Positions 8,033 to 16,646 of a stretch of DNA of 64,000 nt are shown here, piece after piece. Numbering within the stretch: position 1 is the stretch's first letter; the number at the start of each line of letters is the position of its first letter. This DNA is from Azospirillum melinis. Lineage in GTDB: Bacteria; Pseudomonadota; Alphaproteobacteria; Azospirillales; Azospirillaceae. The translations under genes were made by a program, and so were the position numbers. Location of the stretch: contig NZ_WHOS01000006.1 in assembly GCF_013340935.1 (NCBI RefSeq), forward strand, positions 62,001 through 126,000, read 5' to 3'. The notes under the pieces are model-generated. The model saw only the letters and a list, made by a program, of their open reading frames with translations. It did no database searches and was not told where the DNA came from.

Positions 8033-8998
8033 ATGAAGGGCTATCGCCTTCTGACCGGCGCCGTCGTCGGCGTCCTGGCCACGGCCAGCCTGATTGCCGG
8101 CGCGCAGGCCGCCGAATACCCGACCAAGCCGGTCGAGCTGATCGTTCCCTATGCCGCCGGCGGCGGCACCGATCTGGTCGCCCGCGCCTATGCCGACGCT
8201 ACCAAGAAGCACCTGCCGCAGGCGATGGGCGTCGTCAACAAGACCGGCGGCGGCGGCGCCGTCGGCCTGACCGAGATCATGGCCGCCCGCGCCGACGGCT
8301 ACAAGGTGGGCATGGGCACGGTGGAGATCACCCTGCTGCCGCACATGGGCGTCGCCCGCTTCTCGGTCGACGACTTCACCCCGATCGCCCGACTGAACGC
8401 CGAGCCGAGCGCCATCACCGTCAAGGCCGACGCGCCCTGGAAGACCATCGAGGAGTTCCTGGCCGACGCCAAGGCGAACCCCGGCAAGGTCCGCATCGGC
8501 AACTCCGGCACCGGCGCCATCTGGCACCTCGCCGCCGAGGCCCTGCAGAACAAGACCGGCCTGACCTTCAACCACATCCCGTTCGACGGCGCCAACCCGG
8601 CCGTGACCTCCCTGCTGGGCGGCCACATCGAGGCGGTGTCGGTCAGCCCGGCCGAGGTGTCGAGCCAGGTGGCCGGCGGCCAGCTCCGCATGCTGGCGGT
8701 GATGGCCGACGAGCGCTCCAAGGCCTTCCCCGACGTGCCCACCCTGAAGGAGAAGGGCATCGACCTGTCGGTCGCCACCTGGCGCGGCATCGTGGTGCCG
8801 AAGAAGACCCCGGCGCCGGTCGTCGAGACCCTGCGCAAGGCCAGCAAGGCGGCGGCCGAGGAGCCGGCCTTCCGTGAGCAGCTCGCCAAGATGAACCTGA
8901 CCTGGGCCTATGCCGACGGTCCGGAGTTCGGCGCCGCCATGCAGAAGGACAACGCCTTCTTCAAGGATCTGATGACCAAGCTCGGCATGGCCAAGTAA
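8033..8998 (+). CDS. tctC: Tripartite tricarboxylate transporter substrate-binding protein (TctC/Bug)
   Basis: A 321-residue Bug-family periplasmic binding protein. A Sec signal peptide ends near residue 26 (GAQA-AEYP). The mature start YPTKPVELIVPYAAGGGTDLVAR is the hallmark of the family, and GGHIEAVSVSPAEV is the second lobe signature. A GAGGGAG ribosome site precedes the ATG. It is followed by TctB and TctA, and placed after dgoKA and before a sugar lactonase, so its ligand is probably a sugar acid rather than citrate. Confidence 0.9.
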   Translation: MKGYRLLTGAVVGVLATASLIAGAQAAEYPTKPVELIVPYAAGGGTDLVARAYADATKKHLPQAMGVVNKTGGGGAVGLTEIMAARADGYKVGMGTVEITLLPHMGVARFSVDDFTPIARLNAEPSAITVKADAPWKTIEEFLADAKANPGKVRIGNSGTGAIWHLAAEALQNKTGLTFNHIPFDGANPAVTSLLGGHIEAVSVSPAEVSSQVAGGQLRMLAVMADERSKAFPDVPTLKEKGIDLSVATWRGIVVPKKTPAPVVETLRKASKAAAEEPAFREQLAKMNLTWAYADGPEFGAAMQKDNAFFKDLMTKLGMAK

Positions 8999-9000
8999 CA

Positions 9001-9054
9001 CGGAAACGCGCCGGGCCGGCGGCGGCGAGCCGCCGGCCCGGCGTTCCGTTTCCG
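9001..9054 (+). terminator. Long intercistronic hairpin between tctC and tctB
   Basis: An inner 14-bp perfect stem (9009-9022 with 9030-9043) is stacked on an outer 8-bp stem (CGGAAACG with CGTTTCCG, 9001-9008 and 9047-9054). It starts just after the tctC stop. Such structures often protect upstream mRNA or partly stop transcription so that the binding protein outnumbers the membrane subunits; that role is inferred. Confidence 0.6.
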
Positions 9055-9067
9055 AGGAGTCCGACTG

Positions 9068-9574
9068 ATGAGCAACGCACCTGTCCAGGGCGGCGGGGCC
9101 GGCGCGCCCCTCTCCACCAAGATCGCCAATCTCGTCATCGCGGTCGTGCTGATCGCGGTGGCCGCCGCCGCCATCGCCTCGACCGGCGATTTCCCCAAGA
9201 CCATGCTGGCCGCCGACGTCGGCCCGGCCCGGTTCCCGATCATCCACGCCTCCGTGCTGATCGTGCTGTGCCTGATCCTGATCGCCAACACGCTGCGCAT
9301 GCCGACCATCGCCGACGACACTCCGCCGGTCGGTGTCGCCGGTTATGCCGGGGTGGCGCTGGGCATCCTCGCCACCGCGGCCTGCCTGTACGCCATGGAG
9401 TATGTCGGCTACGCCGTCGCCACGGTGGTCTACATGGCAGCCCTGATGTGGCTGATGGGGCAGCGCAGCCCGCTGTGGAACCCGGTGATCGCCGTCGTCG
9501 TGACCGCCGTGATCTATTTCACCTTCCAGAGCGCCCTCCAGGTGCCACTGCCGGTCGGGAGCCTGTTCGAATGA
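9068..9574 (+). CDS. tctB: Tripartite tricarboxylate transporter small membrane subunit (TctB)
   Basis: A 168-residue protein with four predicted membrane segments, starting near residues 20, 58, 90 and 130, as in TctB. It sits between tctC and tctA, the standard order, with AGGAG 9 bases before the ATG. TctB proteins are poorly conserved, so the call rests largely on size, topology and position. Confidence 0.85.
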   Translation: MSNAPVQGGGAGAPLSTKIANLVIAVVLIAVAAAAIASTGDFPKTMLAADVGPARFPIIHASVLIVLCLILIANTLRMPTIADDTPPVGVAGYAGVALGILATAACLYAMEYVGYAVATVVYMAALMWLMGQRSPLWNPVIAVVVTAVIYFTFQSALQVPLPVGSLFE

Positions 9575-9613
9575 GCCTGTCATCCCGCCTCACGCCTACG
9601 AAGGAGCGCCGCC

Positions 9614-11143
9614 ATGCATGAACTCGGCATGCTGATGAACGGCGTCGCGACGCTGGCCGCCAACCCGATGGCGCTGCTGCTGTCCCTGGTGGGCGTGGCT
9701 CTCGGCATCGTCATCGGCGCCCTTCCCGGCCTGACCGCGACGATGGGCGTCGCCATCCTGCTGCCCTTCACCTTCGGCATGGACCCGGTGTCCGGCCTGC
9801 TGATGATCTCCGGCGTCTTCTTCGGCGGCGTCTATGGCGGCTCGGTAACCGCCATCCTGCTGAAGATCCCCGGCACCCCGGCCGCCGCCGCCACCGCGAT
9901 GGACGGTTTCGAGCTGACCAAGAAGGGCATGGCCGGCGTGGCTCTCGGCACCGCCACCCTGTCGTCCTTCCTCGGCGGCATGGCCAGCATCCTCGTGCTG
10001 ATCTTCCTGGCGCCGGTTCTCGCCGGCTTTGCCCTGGAGTTCAGCGCGTCGGAAAGCTTCGCGCTCGCCGTCTTCGGGCTGAGCATCATCGCCAGCATCT
10101 CCGGCAAATCGGTGGTGAAGGGGCTGATCGCCGGCTTCCTCGGCCTGCTGATCGCCACCGTCGGGATGGACCCGATGGGCGGCTTCCCGCGCTTCACCGG
10201 CGGCTACACCGAGCTGTTCAACGTCCCCTTCATCCCGGTGATGATCGGGCTGTTCGCCGCCGCCGAAGCCTTCAAGTCGATGGAGGACCCGAAGGTCCGC
10301 CTCGGCATGGCGGCAGCGCTCGGCCGCATCATCCCGCCCTGGGCGACCTACAAGTCGCTGCTCGGCGTGGTGTCGCGCTCCTCGATTCTCGGCATCGTCA
10401 TCGGCATCATTCCCGGTGCCGGCTCCGACATCGCCGCCTACGTCGCCTACAACGAGGCGCGGCGCTTCAGCAAGACGCCGGAGAATTACGGCAAGGGTGA
10501 GTTGGGCGGCGTCGCCGCCTGCGAGGCCGGCGCCAACGGCTGCACCGGCGGTGCGCTGCTGACCATGCTGACGCTGGGCATCCCCGGCGACGCGGTGACC
10601 GCGGTGATGCTGGGCGCGCTGACGCTCCAGGGGCTGCAGCCGGGTCCGCTGCTGTTCAAGGAACATGGCGATCTGGTCTTCACCCTCTTCGCCGGCATGA
10701 TCTTCTGCTATGTCGGCATGCTGGTGCTGGGTCTGGGCTCGCTGCGCTTCATGGGCCGCATCCTGCAAATGCCGAAGTCGGTGCTGACGCCGGTCATCCT
10801 GGCGCTCTGCGTGGTCGGCACCTATGCCATCAACAACAGCCTGTTCGACATCGGCATCATGCTGGCCGCCGGCGTCGCCGGCTACTTCATGCAGAAGTGG
10901 GACTTCCCGGCCTCGCCGGTGGTGCTGGCGCTGATCATGGGACCGATGGCCGAGGCCAACTTCCGCCGCGCGCTGTCGCTCTCGGGCGGCAGCTACGACT
11001 TCCTCTACACCCGGCCGATCACCGCGGTTCTGCTGACCGTCGCCATCCTGACGATGCTGCTGCCGCTGGTGAAGCGCTGGCGGGCCGACCGGGCCGGTGC
11101 ATCGGGGGGTGCTGCGGCCGGACCGTTGGAAGCGTCCAAGTGA
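9614..11143 (+). CDS. tctA: Tripartite tricarboxylate transporter large permease (TctA)
   Basis: A 509-residue membrane permease with 11-12 membrane segments. Family blocks are IGALPGLTATMGVAILLPFT near residue 35, FFGGVYGGSVTAILLKIPGTPAA near 75, and the second inverted repeat GIIPGAGSDIAAYVAYNEARR near 260. It works with TctB in the inner membrane, driven by an ion gradient. Its stop codon overlaps the GTG start of the following lactonase gene (GTGA). Confidence 0.93.
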   Translation: MHELGMLMNGVATLAANPMALLLSLVGVALGIVIGALPGLTATMGVAILLPFTFGMDPVSGLLMISGVFFGGVYGGSVTAILLKIPGTPAAAATAMDGFELTKKGMAGVALGTATLSSFLGGMASILVLIFLAPVLAGFALEFSASESFALAVFGLSIIASISGKSVVKGLIAGFLGLLIATVGMDPMGGFPRFTGGYTELFNVPFIPVMIGLFAAAEAFKSMEDPKVRLGMAAALGRIIPPWATYKSLLGVVSRSSILGIVIGIIPGAGSDIAAYVAYNEARRFSKTPENYGKGELGGVAACEAGANGCTGGALLTMLTLGIPGDAVTAVMLGALTLQGLQPGPLLFKEHGDLVFTLFAGMIFCYVGMLVLGLGSLRFMGRILQMPKSVLTPVILALCVVGTYAINNSLFDIGIMLAAGVAGYFMQKWDFPASPVVLALIMGPMAEANFRRALSLSGGSYDFLYTRPITAVLLTVAILTMLLPLVKRWRADRAGASGGAAAGPLEASK

Positions 11144-12054
11144 CCGCCGTCACCACCATCGGCCTCGACGCCGTCATCGAACCGGACCTGCGCAACGGCA
11201 CCGGCGAGAATCCCGTCTGGGATGCCGACCGCCGCAGCTGGACCTGGATCGACATTCCGGGCCGCCGCATCCACCGGCTGGACATGTCCAGCGGTGTGCG
11301 GCGCGACTGGACGCTGCCGGAGCCGGTCGGCAGCCTCGTGCTGCGGCCGGACGGCGGTGCGGTCGTCGCCTGCCAGACCGGCCTCTTCGATGCCGACCTG
11401 CCCGAAGCGGGGGGTGAAGCGGTGCTCAGCCGCCTCGCCGACAGCCCCTTCCCGACGGAGGGCATGCGCTTCAACGACGGGCGCTGCGACCGGCAGGGGC
11501 GGCTGTGGGTGTCCGCCATGGTGATGGACATCGCCAAGGGCGACCCGTCCGGCGCGTGGTACCGCTACACCCGCGCCGAGGGGCTGGTGGAGACCGGGCT
11601 GACCGGCTTCGTCATCCCCAACGGCTCCGCCTTCAGCCCGGACGGCCGCACGCTCTACGCGTCCGACACCCACCGCGACGTGCGGATGGTCTGGGCCTGG
11701 GATTACGATCCGGAGGCCGGCACCGCCGGCAACCGGCGTCCCTTCGTCGACATGCGGGCGATGGTCGGGCGGCCGGACGGTGCGGCGGTCGATACCGACG
11801 GCTGCTATTGGATCTGCTGCCTCGACGAAGGCTGCATCAAGCGCTTCACCCCGCGCGGCGACCTCGACCGCCGGATCGAGGTGCCGATGCGCAAGCCGAC
11901 CATGTGCGCCTTCGGCGGCGACGGCTTGCGCACGATGCTGGTCACCTCGCTCAGCCGCGGACCGGCCGATCTGGCCGAGGATCCGCACGGCGGCCGGGTC
12001 CTGATGTTCGACCCCGGCGTCCAGGGCCTGCCGGAGCCGCGCCTGACCCGCTGA
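11140..12054 (+). CDS. SMP-30/gluconolactonase/LRE-family sugar lactonase
   Basis: A 304-residue beta-propeller lactonase. The GTG at 11140 overlaps the tctA stop and gives a natural start (VTAVTTIGLD); the longer open frame runs into tctA and is not real. Metal-site motifs are GENPVWD near residue 23, FNDGRCDRQGRLWVSAM near 113, and the Asn/Asp pair in GSAFSPDGRTLYASDT near 163. These enzymes open sugar lactones to sugar acids. In this operon it would supply the aldonate for the dehydratase/DgoK/DgoA route. Confidence 0.9.
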   Translation: MTAVTTIGLDAVIEPDLRNGTGENPVWDADRRSWTWIDIPGRRIHRLDMSSGVRRDWTLPEPVGSLVLRPDGGAVVACQTGLFDADLPEAGGEAVLSRLADSPFPTEGMRFNDGRCDRQGRLWVSAMVMDIAKGDPSGAWYRYTRAEGLVETGLTGFVIPNGSAFSPDGRTLYASDTHRDVRMVWAWDYDPEAGTAGNRRPFVDMRAMVGRPDGAAVDTDGCYWICCLDEGCIKRFTPRGDLDRRIEVPMRKPTMCAFGGDGLRTMLVTSLSRGPADLAEDPHGGRVLMFDPGVQGLPEPRLTR

Positions 12055-12099
12055 GGGCACGGGCCTCGCACCAAGGCGATCCCATTCCTGGCGAAGGGC

Positions 12100-12128
12100 A
12101 AAGCCGGCTGTGTCTCACAGCCGGCTTT
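12100..12128. terminator. Terminator between convergent lactonase and CoA-ligase genes
   Basis: AAAGCCGGCTGTG-TCT-CACAGCCGGCTTT is a perfect 13-bp hairpin with T-rich ends on both strands. It sits 45 bases past the lactonase stop and 40 bases past the convergent ligase stop, so it can end both operons. Confidence 0.85.
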
Positions 12129-12167
12129 GTCCATTGTAGGCAGAGCTGAAGACGATGCCGGGCGACC

Positions 12168-13706
12168 TCAGCGCGCCGCCTGACGGTCCCAGCTGTCATT
12201 CACGGCGGGCGACAGGCGGTGCTTCATGATGCGCTGGCTGGGCGTGCGCTCGAACCCCTCCACCAGGGCGATGTAGCGCGGGTTCTGGTAGGGCGCCAGC
12301 TGGCGGCCGAGCCAGTCGGACAGCGCCGGGATGTCCACGGTGGCGCCCTGCCGGGGCTTGACGAACAGCTTGATGTCCTGCTCGCCGATGTCCGCCTGCA
12401 CGCCGATGACGGCGCAATCCTCGATGGCGGGATGGGTGGCGGCGATGTGCTCGATCTCCCAGGCGGAAACGTTCTCACCCTTGCAGCGCATGCTGTCGGT
12501 CATGCGGCCGTGGAACAGCAGCGTGCCGTCCGGCAGCAGGGAGCCGAGGTCGCCGGTGTGCAGCGCGCCATCGCGGAGCGCCTTCGCCGTCGCCTCCGGA
12601 TTGCGGAAATAGCCGGCGAACAGGGCGCCGGGCGTGTCGGTGCGCACCACGATCTCGCCGCGCTCGCCGCGGGCGACCGGCTTGCCGGCCTCGTCCAGCA
12701 GCTCAACGGTGAACCAGGGCATCGGCCGCCCCACCGCGCCGACGGTCCCCTCGTCGTTGCAGGTGGTGATGCTCGACGCCTCTGTCATGCCGTAGCATTC
12801 GCGGATCTCGACGCCGAACCGCTCCTGGAACGGCGTCCAGGTCTCCTTGGGACAGCCGCCGCCCCAGGCAATGCGCACCGGATGGTCGCGGTCGCGCGGG
12901 TCCGGCGGCTGCTTCAGCAGGATTTGCAGGATGCCGCCGAGATAATGGATGTGGGTGGCGCCATAGTCGCGGACCTGATCCCAGAAGCGGCTGGCGCTGA
13001 AGCGGTCAACCATCGCCAGCGACACCGCACGGATCAGCGGCAGCACGATCATCTGCGCGCCGCCGATGTGATAGAGCGGCTCCCAGACGAACAGAACGTC
13101 GCCGTCGCGGGCCGCCGACACGCGGGCCACCGCCTCGCCCGCCAGACGCATCATGCGGTGGGTGACCAGCGCGCCCTTCGGCCGGCCGGTGGTGCCCGAC
13201 GTGTACATGATGGCGAAGAGGTCGTCCGGTCCGGGGAGCGTCCCCTCGAACGCGGCACCGCTGTCCAGCATCGGCTCCAGCCGCAGAAGCGAAGAGGCCT
13301 CGTCGGCGCCGGCCACGATCAGCGGCTTGCCCGACAGGTCGGCGCCGCACTCCGCGATGGTCGCCACGAGGTCGGCGTCGGCCAGTACGGCCGCCGGTTC
13401 GGAATGGTCCAGGATGTAGCGCAGCCCGTCGCCGCGCTGCTGGGCGTTGATCGGGACCCACACCAGCTCGGCCTTGGCGATGCCGAACAGGGTGGACAGC
13501 ACCGCCGGGCTGTTGCGCAGCATCAGCGCCACGCGGTCGCCGGGGACCAGACCCATCCGCCGCAGCTCCGCCGCCATGCTATCGGACTGGCGGTCGAGGG
13601 TGCCGGCGGTCAGCGGGGCACCGTTGTAGCGGGCGAACAGACGCTCGCCGTCGGTCCGCGCGGCCTGGGTCAGCAGGCCGGCGAACCCGGTGGAGAAATC
13701 GGACAT
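12168..13706 (-). CDS. AMP-forming acyl-CoA ligase (CaiC-like)
   Basis: A 512-residue ANL-superfamily ligase that activates a carboxylic acid as the adenylate and then the CoA thioester. The P-loop YTSGTTGRPKGALVTH is near residue 170, the A5 motif ECYGMTEASS near 305, the LHTGDLGSLLPDGTLLFHGR block near 390, and the C-terminal catalytic lysine in SQRIMKHRLS near 490. Overall similarity is to crotonobetaine/carnitine-CoA ligase-like proteins. It is last in an operon with an ABC importer and an enoyl-CoA hydratase, so it probably activates the imported acid. The substrate is not known. Confidence 0.9.
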   Translation of the reverse strand: MSDFSTGFAGLLTQAARTDGERLFARYNGAPLTAGTLDRQSDSMAAELRRMGLVPGDRVALMLRNSPAVLSTLFGIAKAELVWVPINAQQRGDGLRYILDHSEPAAVLADADLVATIAECGADLSGKPLIVAGADEASSLLRLEPMLDSGAAFEGTLPGPDDLFAIMYTSGTTGRPKGALVTHRMMRLAGEAVARVSAARDGDVLFVWEPLYHIGGAQMIVLPLIRAVSLAMVDRFSASRFWDQVRDYGATHIHYLGGILQILLKQPPDPRDRDHPVRIAWGGGCPKETWTPFQERFGVEIRECYGMTEASSITTCNDEGTVGAVGRPMPWFTVELLDEAGKPVARGERGEIVVRTDTPGALFAGYFRNPEATAKALRDGALHTGDLGSLLPDGTLLFHGRMTDSMRCKGENVSAWEIEHIAATHPAIEDCAVIGVQADIGEQDIKLFVKPRQGATVDIPALSDWLGRQLAPYQNPRYIALVEGFERTPSQRIMKHRLSPAVNDSWDRQAAR

Positions 13707-13766
13707 GGTCGGGACTCTCGGCTCGGAAAATCTCGGGATGAATGGACGGCGGCTCAGGTCTGCCGC

Positions 13767-15530
13767 TCAGCGGCCGGACCGGCGCAGCCGTTCGGCGATC
13801 AGCAGAAGCGCCATGACGATGAGGAAGACGACGACCGAAACCGCGGCCAGGGTCGGGTTCAGCTGCAGGATCATGTCGTCCCACATCTGCTTGGGCAGCG
13901 TGGTCTTGACCCCACCGCTGACGAAGATGGCCACCGTCAGCTCGTCGAAGGAGGTGATGAAGGCGAACAGGAAGGCGGCGACCAGACCGCCACGGATCAG
14001 CGGAACCGTGACCCGCATCAGCGTCTGCACCCGGTTGGCGCCGAGCGTCGCCGCCGCCTGGTCCAGCCGCCAGTCGTGCCCCTTGACCACCGCGGCGATG
14101 GCGACGAAGGCGAAGGGCAGCGCCAGCACCGTATGGCCGATGACGAGGCCGAGGTCGGTGGCGACCAGCCCGATCTGGGCAAACAGATAGAACAGGCCGA
14201 CCGCGATGACGATGCGCGGAACGATCATCGGCGCCAGGAACAGGGCGAAGATGGCACCGCGCCAGCGCGAGGTCGAGCGGGCCAGCGCCAGGGCCGCCAG
14301 CCCGGCGATCAGGGTCGCCAGGATGGCGGTGGCGAAGGCGACGCCGAAGGAGCGCAGCGTGGCGCCCAGCCACAGGTCCGATCCGAAATAGACCTCGAAC
14401 CATTTCAGGCTGTAGCCCGGCGGCGGGAAGTCGAGGAAGGGCGAGCTGGTGAAGGCGATCGGCACCACCACGATGGCCGGCGCCACCAGGAAGACCAGCA
14501 CCAGCGTCGAATAGACCGCCGGCAGCCGGTCACGGCCACGCTCGCCCAGCACCGGTGCCGTCACCCGCGCGGCCATTGCCGTCAGCGCCGCCAGCGCCGA
14601 CAGGATGCCCTGCCCGGCCCTGCGCATGCGGCCGCCGCCTTTTTTGCGCCGGGATCCCTCGCCGGACAAAGTGGACAGGCCGAAGATGCGGTCATAGACC
14701 CAGCAGGTGACCAGCGCCGCCGCCAGCATGAAGGTGGCCAGCGCCCCGGCGAAGGCCCAGTTCAGCATCTCCTGGATCTGGGCGATGATCAGTTGCGCCA
14801 GCATGGTCTGCTGCGGTCCGCCCAGCAATGCGGGAACGATGAAGAAGCCCAGCGAGGAGATGAAGGTCAGCAGCCCCGCCGCGGCGATGCCCGGCAGCGA
14901 CAGCTGGAAATAGACGAGCCAGAAGGCATGGCCGGGTGCGGCCCCCAGCGTTTCCGCCGCCTGGACCAGCCGGCGGTCGATGCCGGTCATCACCGGCAGC
15001 ATGGTCAGCACGGCCAGCGGCAGCATGGCGTGCACCATGCCGATCATCACGCCGAACTCGTTGTGCAGCATCTCCGGCTGCGGCAGGCCGCCGGCAGCCA
15101 GGATGCCGCCGATGACGCCGGTGCGGCCCAGGATCACCATCCAGGCGAAGGTCTTCACCAGATAGCTGGTCCAGAACGGCACCATCACCGCCAGAATCAT
15201 CACGCCGCGCTTGCGCTCCGGAAGCTGCGCCAGCCAATAGGCCAGCGGATAGCCCAGCAGAAGCGAGAACAGCGCCGTCAGCCCGGCGATGCGGAAGGTG
15301 CCCATCAGCACGCGGAAATAGACGCCGGTGTCGACGATGCGGGCGTAATGCTCCCCCGTCCAGGCGCCGGTGTCGGCGTCCTGCACGCTGAGGCCGAGCA
15401 GCCGCAGGACCGGATAGAGGAAGAAGACGGCGAGGAAGGCGATGCCGGGTGCCGCCAGCCAGAGCGGTCCGAAGCGCAGGCGCTGCCGCAGACCGCCCTC
15501 GTCGGCGCCGTGCAGGAGAACGGCGCTCAT
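13767..15530 (-). CDS. Fused PotB-PotC-type ABC transporter permease
   Basis: A 587-residue protein made of two permeases. Residues 1-285 resemble PotB (LWLAAPGIAFLAVFFLYPVL, six membrane segments, EAA loop ETLGAAPGHAFWLVYFQLSL). After a basic linker (SRRKKGGGRMRRA, about 290-303), residues 325-580 resemble PotC (AIVVVPIAFTSSPFLDFPPPGYS, EAA loop ATLGANRVQTLMRVTVPLIR). The frame runs unbroken through the linker, so this is a true fusion rather than two overlapping genes. The start ATG overlaps the stop of the ATPase gene (ATGA). Normally these are two separate proteins. Confidence 0.9.
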   Translation of the reverse strand: MSAVLLHGADEGGLRQRLRFGPLWLAAPGIAFLAVFFLYPVLRLLGLSVQDADTGAWTGEHYARIVDTGVYFRVLMGTFRIAGLTALFSLLLGYPLAYWLAQLPERKRGVMILAVMVPFWTSYLVKTFAWMVILGRTGVIGGILAAGGLPQPEMLHNEFGVMIGMVHAMLPLAVLTMLPVMTGIDRRLVQAAETLGAAPGHAFWLVYFQLSLPGIAAAGLLTFISSLGFFIVPALLGGPQQTMLAQLIIAQIQEMLNWAFAGALATFMLAAALVTCWVYDRIFGLSTLSGEGSRRKKGGGRMRRAGQGILSALAALTAMAARVTAPVLGERGRDRLPAVYSTLVLVFLVAPAIVVVPIAFTSSPFLDFPPPGYSLKWFEVYFGSDLWLGATLRSFGVAFATAILATLIAGLAALALARSTSRWRGAIFALFLAPMIVPRIVIAVGLFYLFAQIGLVATDLGLVIGHTVLALPFAFVAIAAVVKGHDWRLDQAAATLGANRVQTLMRVTVPLIRGGLVAAFLFAFITSFDELTVAIFVSGGVKTTLPKQMWDDMILQLNPTLAAVSVVVFLIVMALLLIAERLRRSGR

Positions 15531-16621
15531 GACACCAGCACCCCGGCGTCGCTGCGCCAGCGCACGGCGACATGGTCGCCAAGCGGCGGCGGCGACATGC
15601 CGCGCCGCAGCCGGACGGTGATGGTGGACTGGTCGCCGAGCGCCACCAACACGCGGGTTTCCGAGCCGGCATAGACGGTGTCGACCACCTGGCCCGACAC
15701 CTCGTTGTCGCCCTCGCCGTCGAGGTCGAGCTGTTCGGGCCGGACGATCAGCGACGCCTCGCCCTGGCCGGCCGCGGCACTGGCGGTGGCGGTGGCGGGC
15801 GACAGGCGGAACCGCCCGCCGCCGGTCACCAGGATCGGCGCCCCACCCTCGTCGCGCTGGAGCCGGCCGCGGAAGATGTTCGACACGCCGATGAAGTCGG
15901 CGGCGAAGGCGGTCTTCGGCCGGGCATAGATGTCGTGCGGGGTGCCGATCTGCTCGATGCGCGCGTGGTTCATCAGGCAGATGCGGTCGGACATGGCCAG
16001 GGCTTCCTCCTGGTCATGGGTGACATAGATGATGGTGGCGCCGGTCTCGCGGTGCAGCCGCTTGATCTCGTACTGCATGTGCTCGCGCAGTTTCTTGTCG
16101 AGCGCCCCCAGCGGTTCGTCCATCAGGATGACCGAGGGCTGGTAGACGAAGCAGCGGGCCAGCGCCACCCGCTGCTGCTGGCCGCCCGACAGCTCCTTGG
16201 GGAAGCGGTCGCCGAGATGGCCGAGATGGACCATCTCCAGCGCCTCCCGGACCCGCCGGTCGACATCGGCGCCCGGGATCCCGCGCATGCGCAGGGGAAA
16301 GCCGATGTTCTCCGCCACCGTCAGGTGGGGGAACAGGGCGTAATGCTGGAAGACCAGCCCGATGTCGCGCTTGTGGACGGGCGTGCGGGTTTCGTCGCGA
16401 CCATCGATCAGGATGCGCCCGCCGTTCGGCTCCACCAGCCCGCAGATCATCTGCAACAGCGTGGTCTTGCCCGAACCGGAGGGGCCCAGCAGGGTCAGGA
16501 ATTCGCCCGCCGGGACCTCCAGCCGGGTGGGCTGGAGGGCGACGACGGACCCGTAGCTCTTGGTGAGGCCATCGACCAGGAGCTTGCAGGCGGGAGGGGC
16601 CGTTCCGTGGGAGGGGAGCAT
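15527..16621 (-). CDS. ABC transporter ATP-binding protein, spermidine/putrescine type
   Basis: A 364-residue PotA-like ATPase. Walker A is GPSGSGKTTLLQMICGL near residue 45, the signature ELSGGQQQRVALAR near 143, Walker B ILMDEPLGALDKKLREHMQ near 165, and the H-loop VTHDQEEALAMSD near 200. A TOBE-like C-terminal domain runs from about 285 to 364. It lies between the binding protein and the fused permease, overlapping the latter by 4 bases. It energises the importer at the inner membrane. Confidence 0.93.
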   Translation of the reverse strand: MLPSHGTAPPACKLLVDGLTKSYGSVVALQPTRLEVPAGEFLTLLGPSGSGKTTLLQMICGLVEPNGGRILIDGRDETRTPVHKRDIGLVFQHYALFPHLTVAENIGFPLRMRGIPGADVDRRVREALEMVHLGHLGDRFPKELSGGQQQRVALARCFVYQPSVILMDEPLGALDKKLREHMQYEIKRLHRETGATIIYVTHDQEEALAMSDRICLMNHARIEQIGTPHDIYARPKTAFAADFIGVSNIFRGRLQRDEGGAPILVTGGGRFRLSPATATASAAAGQGEASLIVRPEQLDLDGEGDNEVSGQVVDTVYAGSETRVLVALGDQSTITVRLRRGMSPPPLGDHVAVRWRSDAGVLVS

Positions 16622-16646
16622 GGCGGCGGGTCTCCTGTGATGGTCG

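Noticed and set aside
7115-9583. A minus-strand frame of 822 codons
   Set aside because: It is antisense to dgoA, tctC and tctB, which have clear family motifs and ribosome sites.
12219-15674. A plus-strand frame of 1,151 codons
   Set aside because: It lies opposite clear ligase and permease genes and has low-complexity Arg/Gln/Gly composition.
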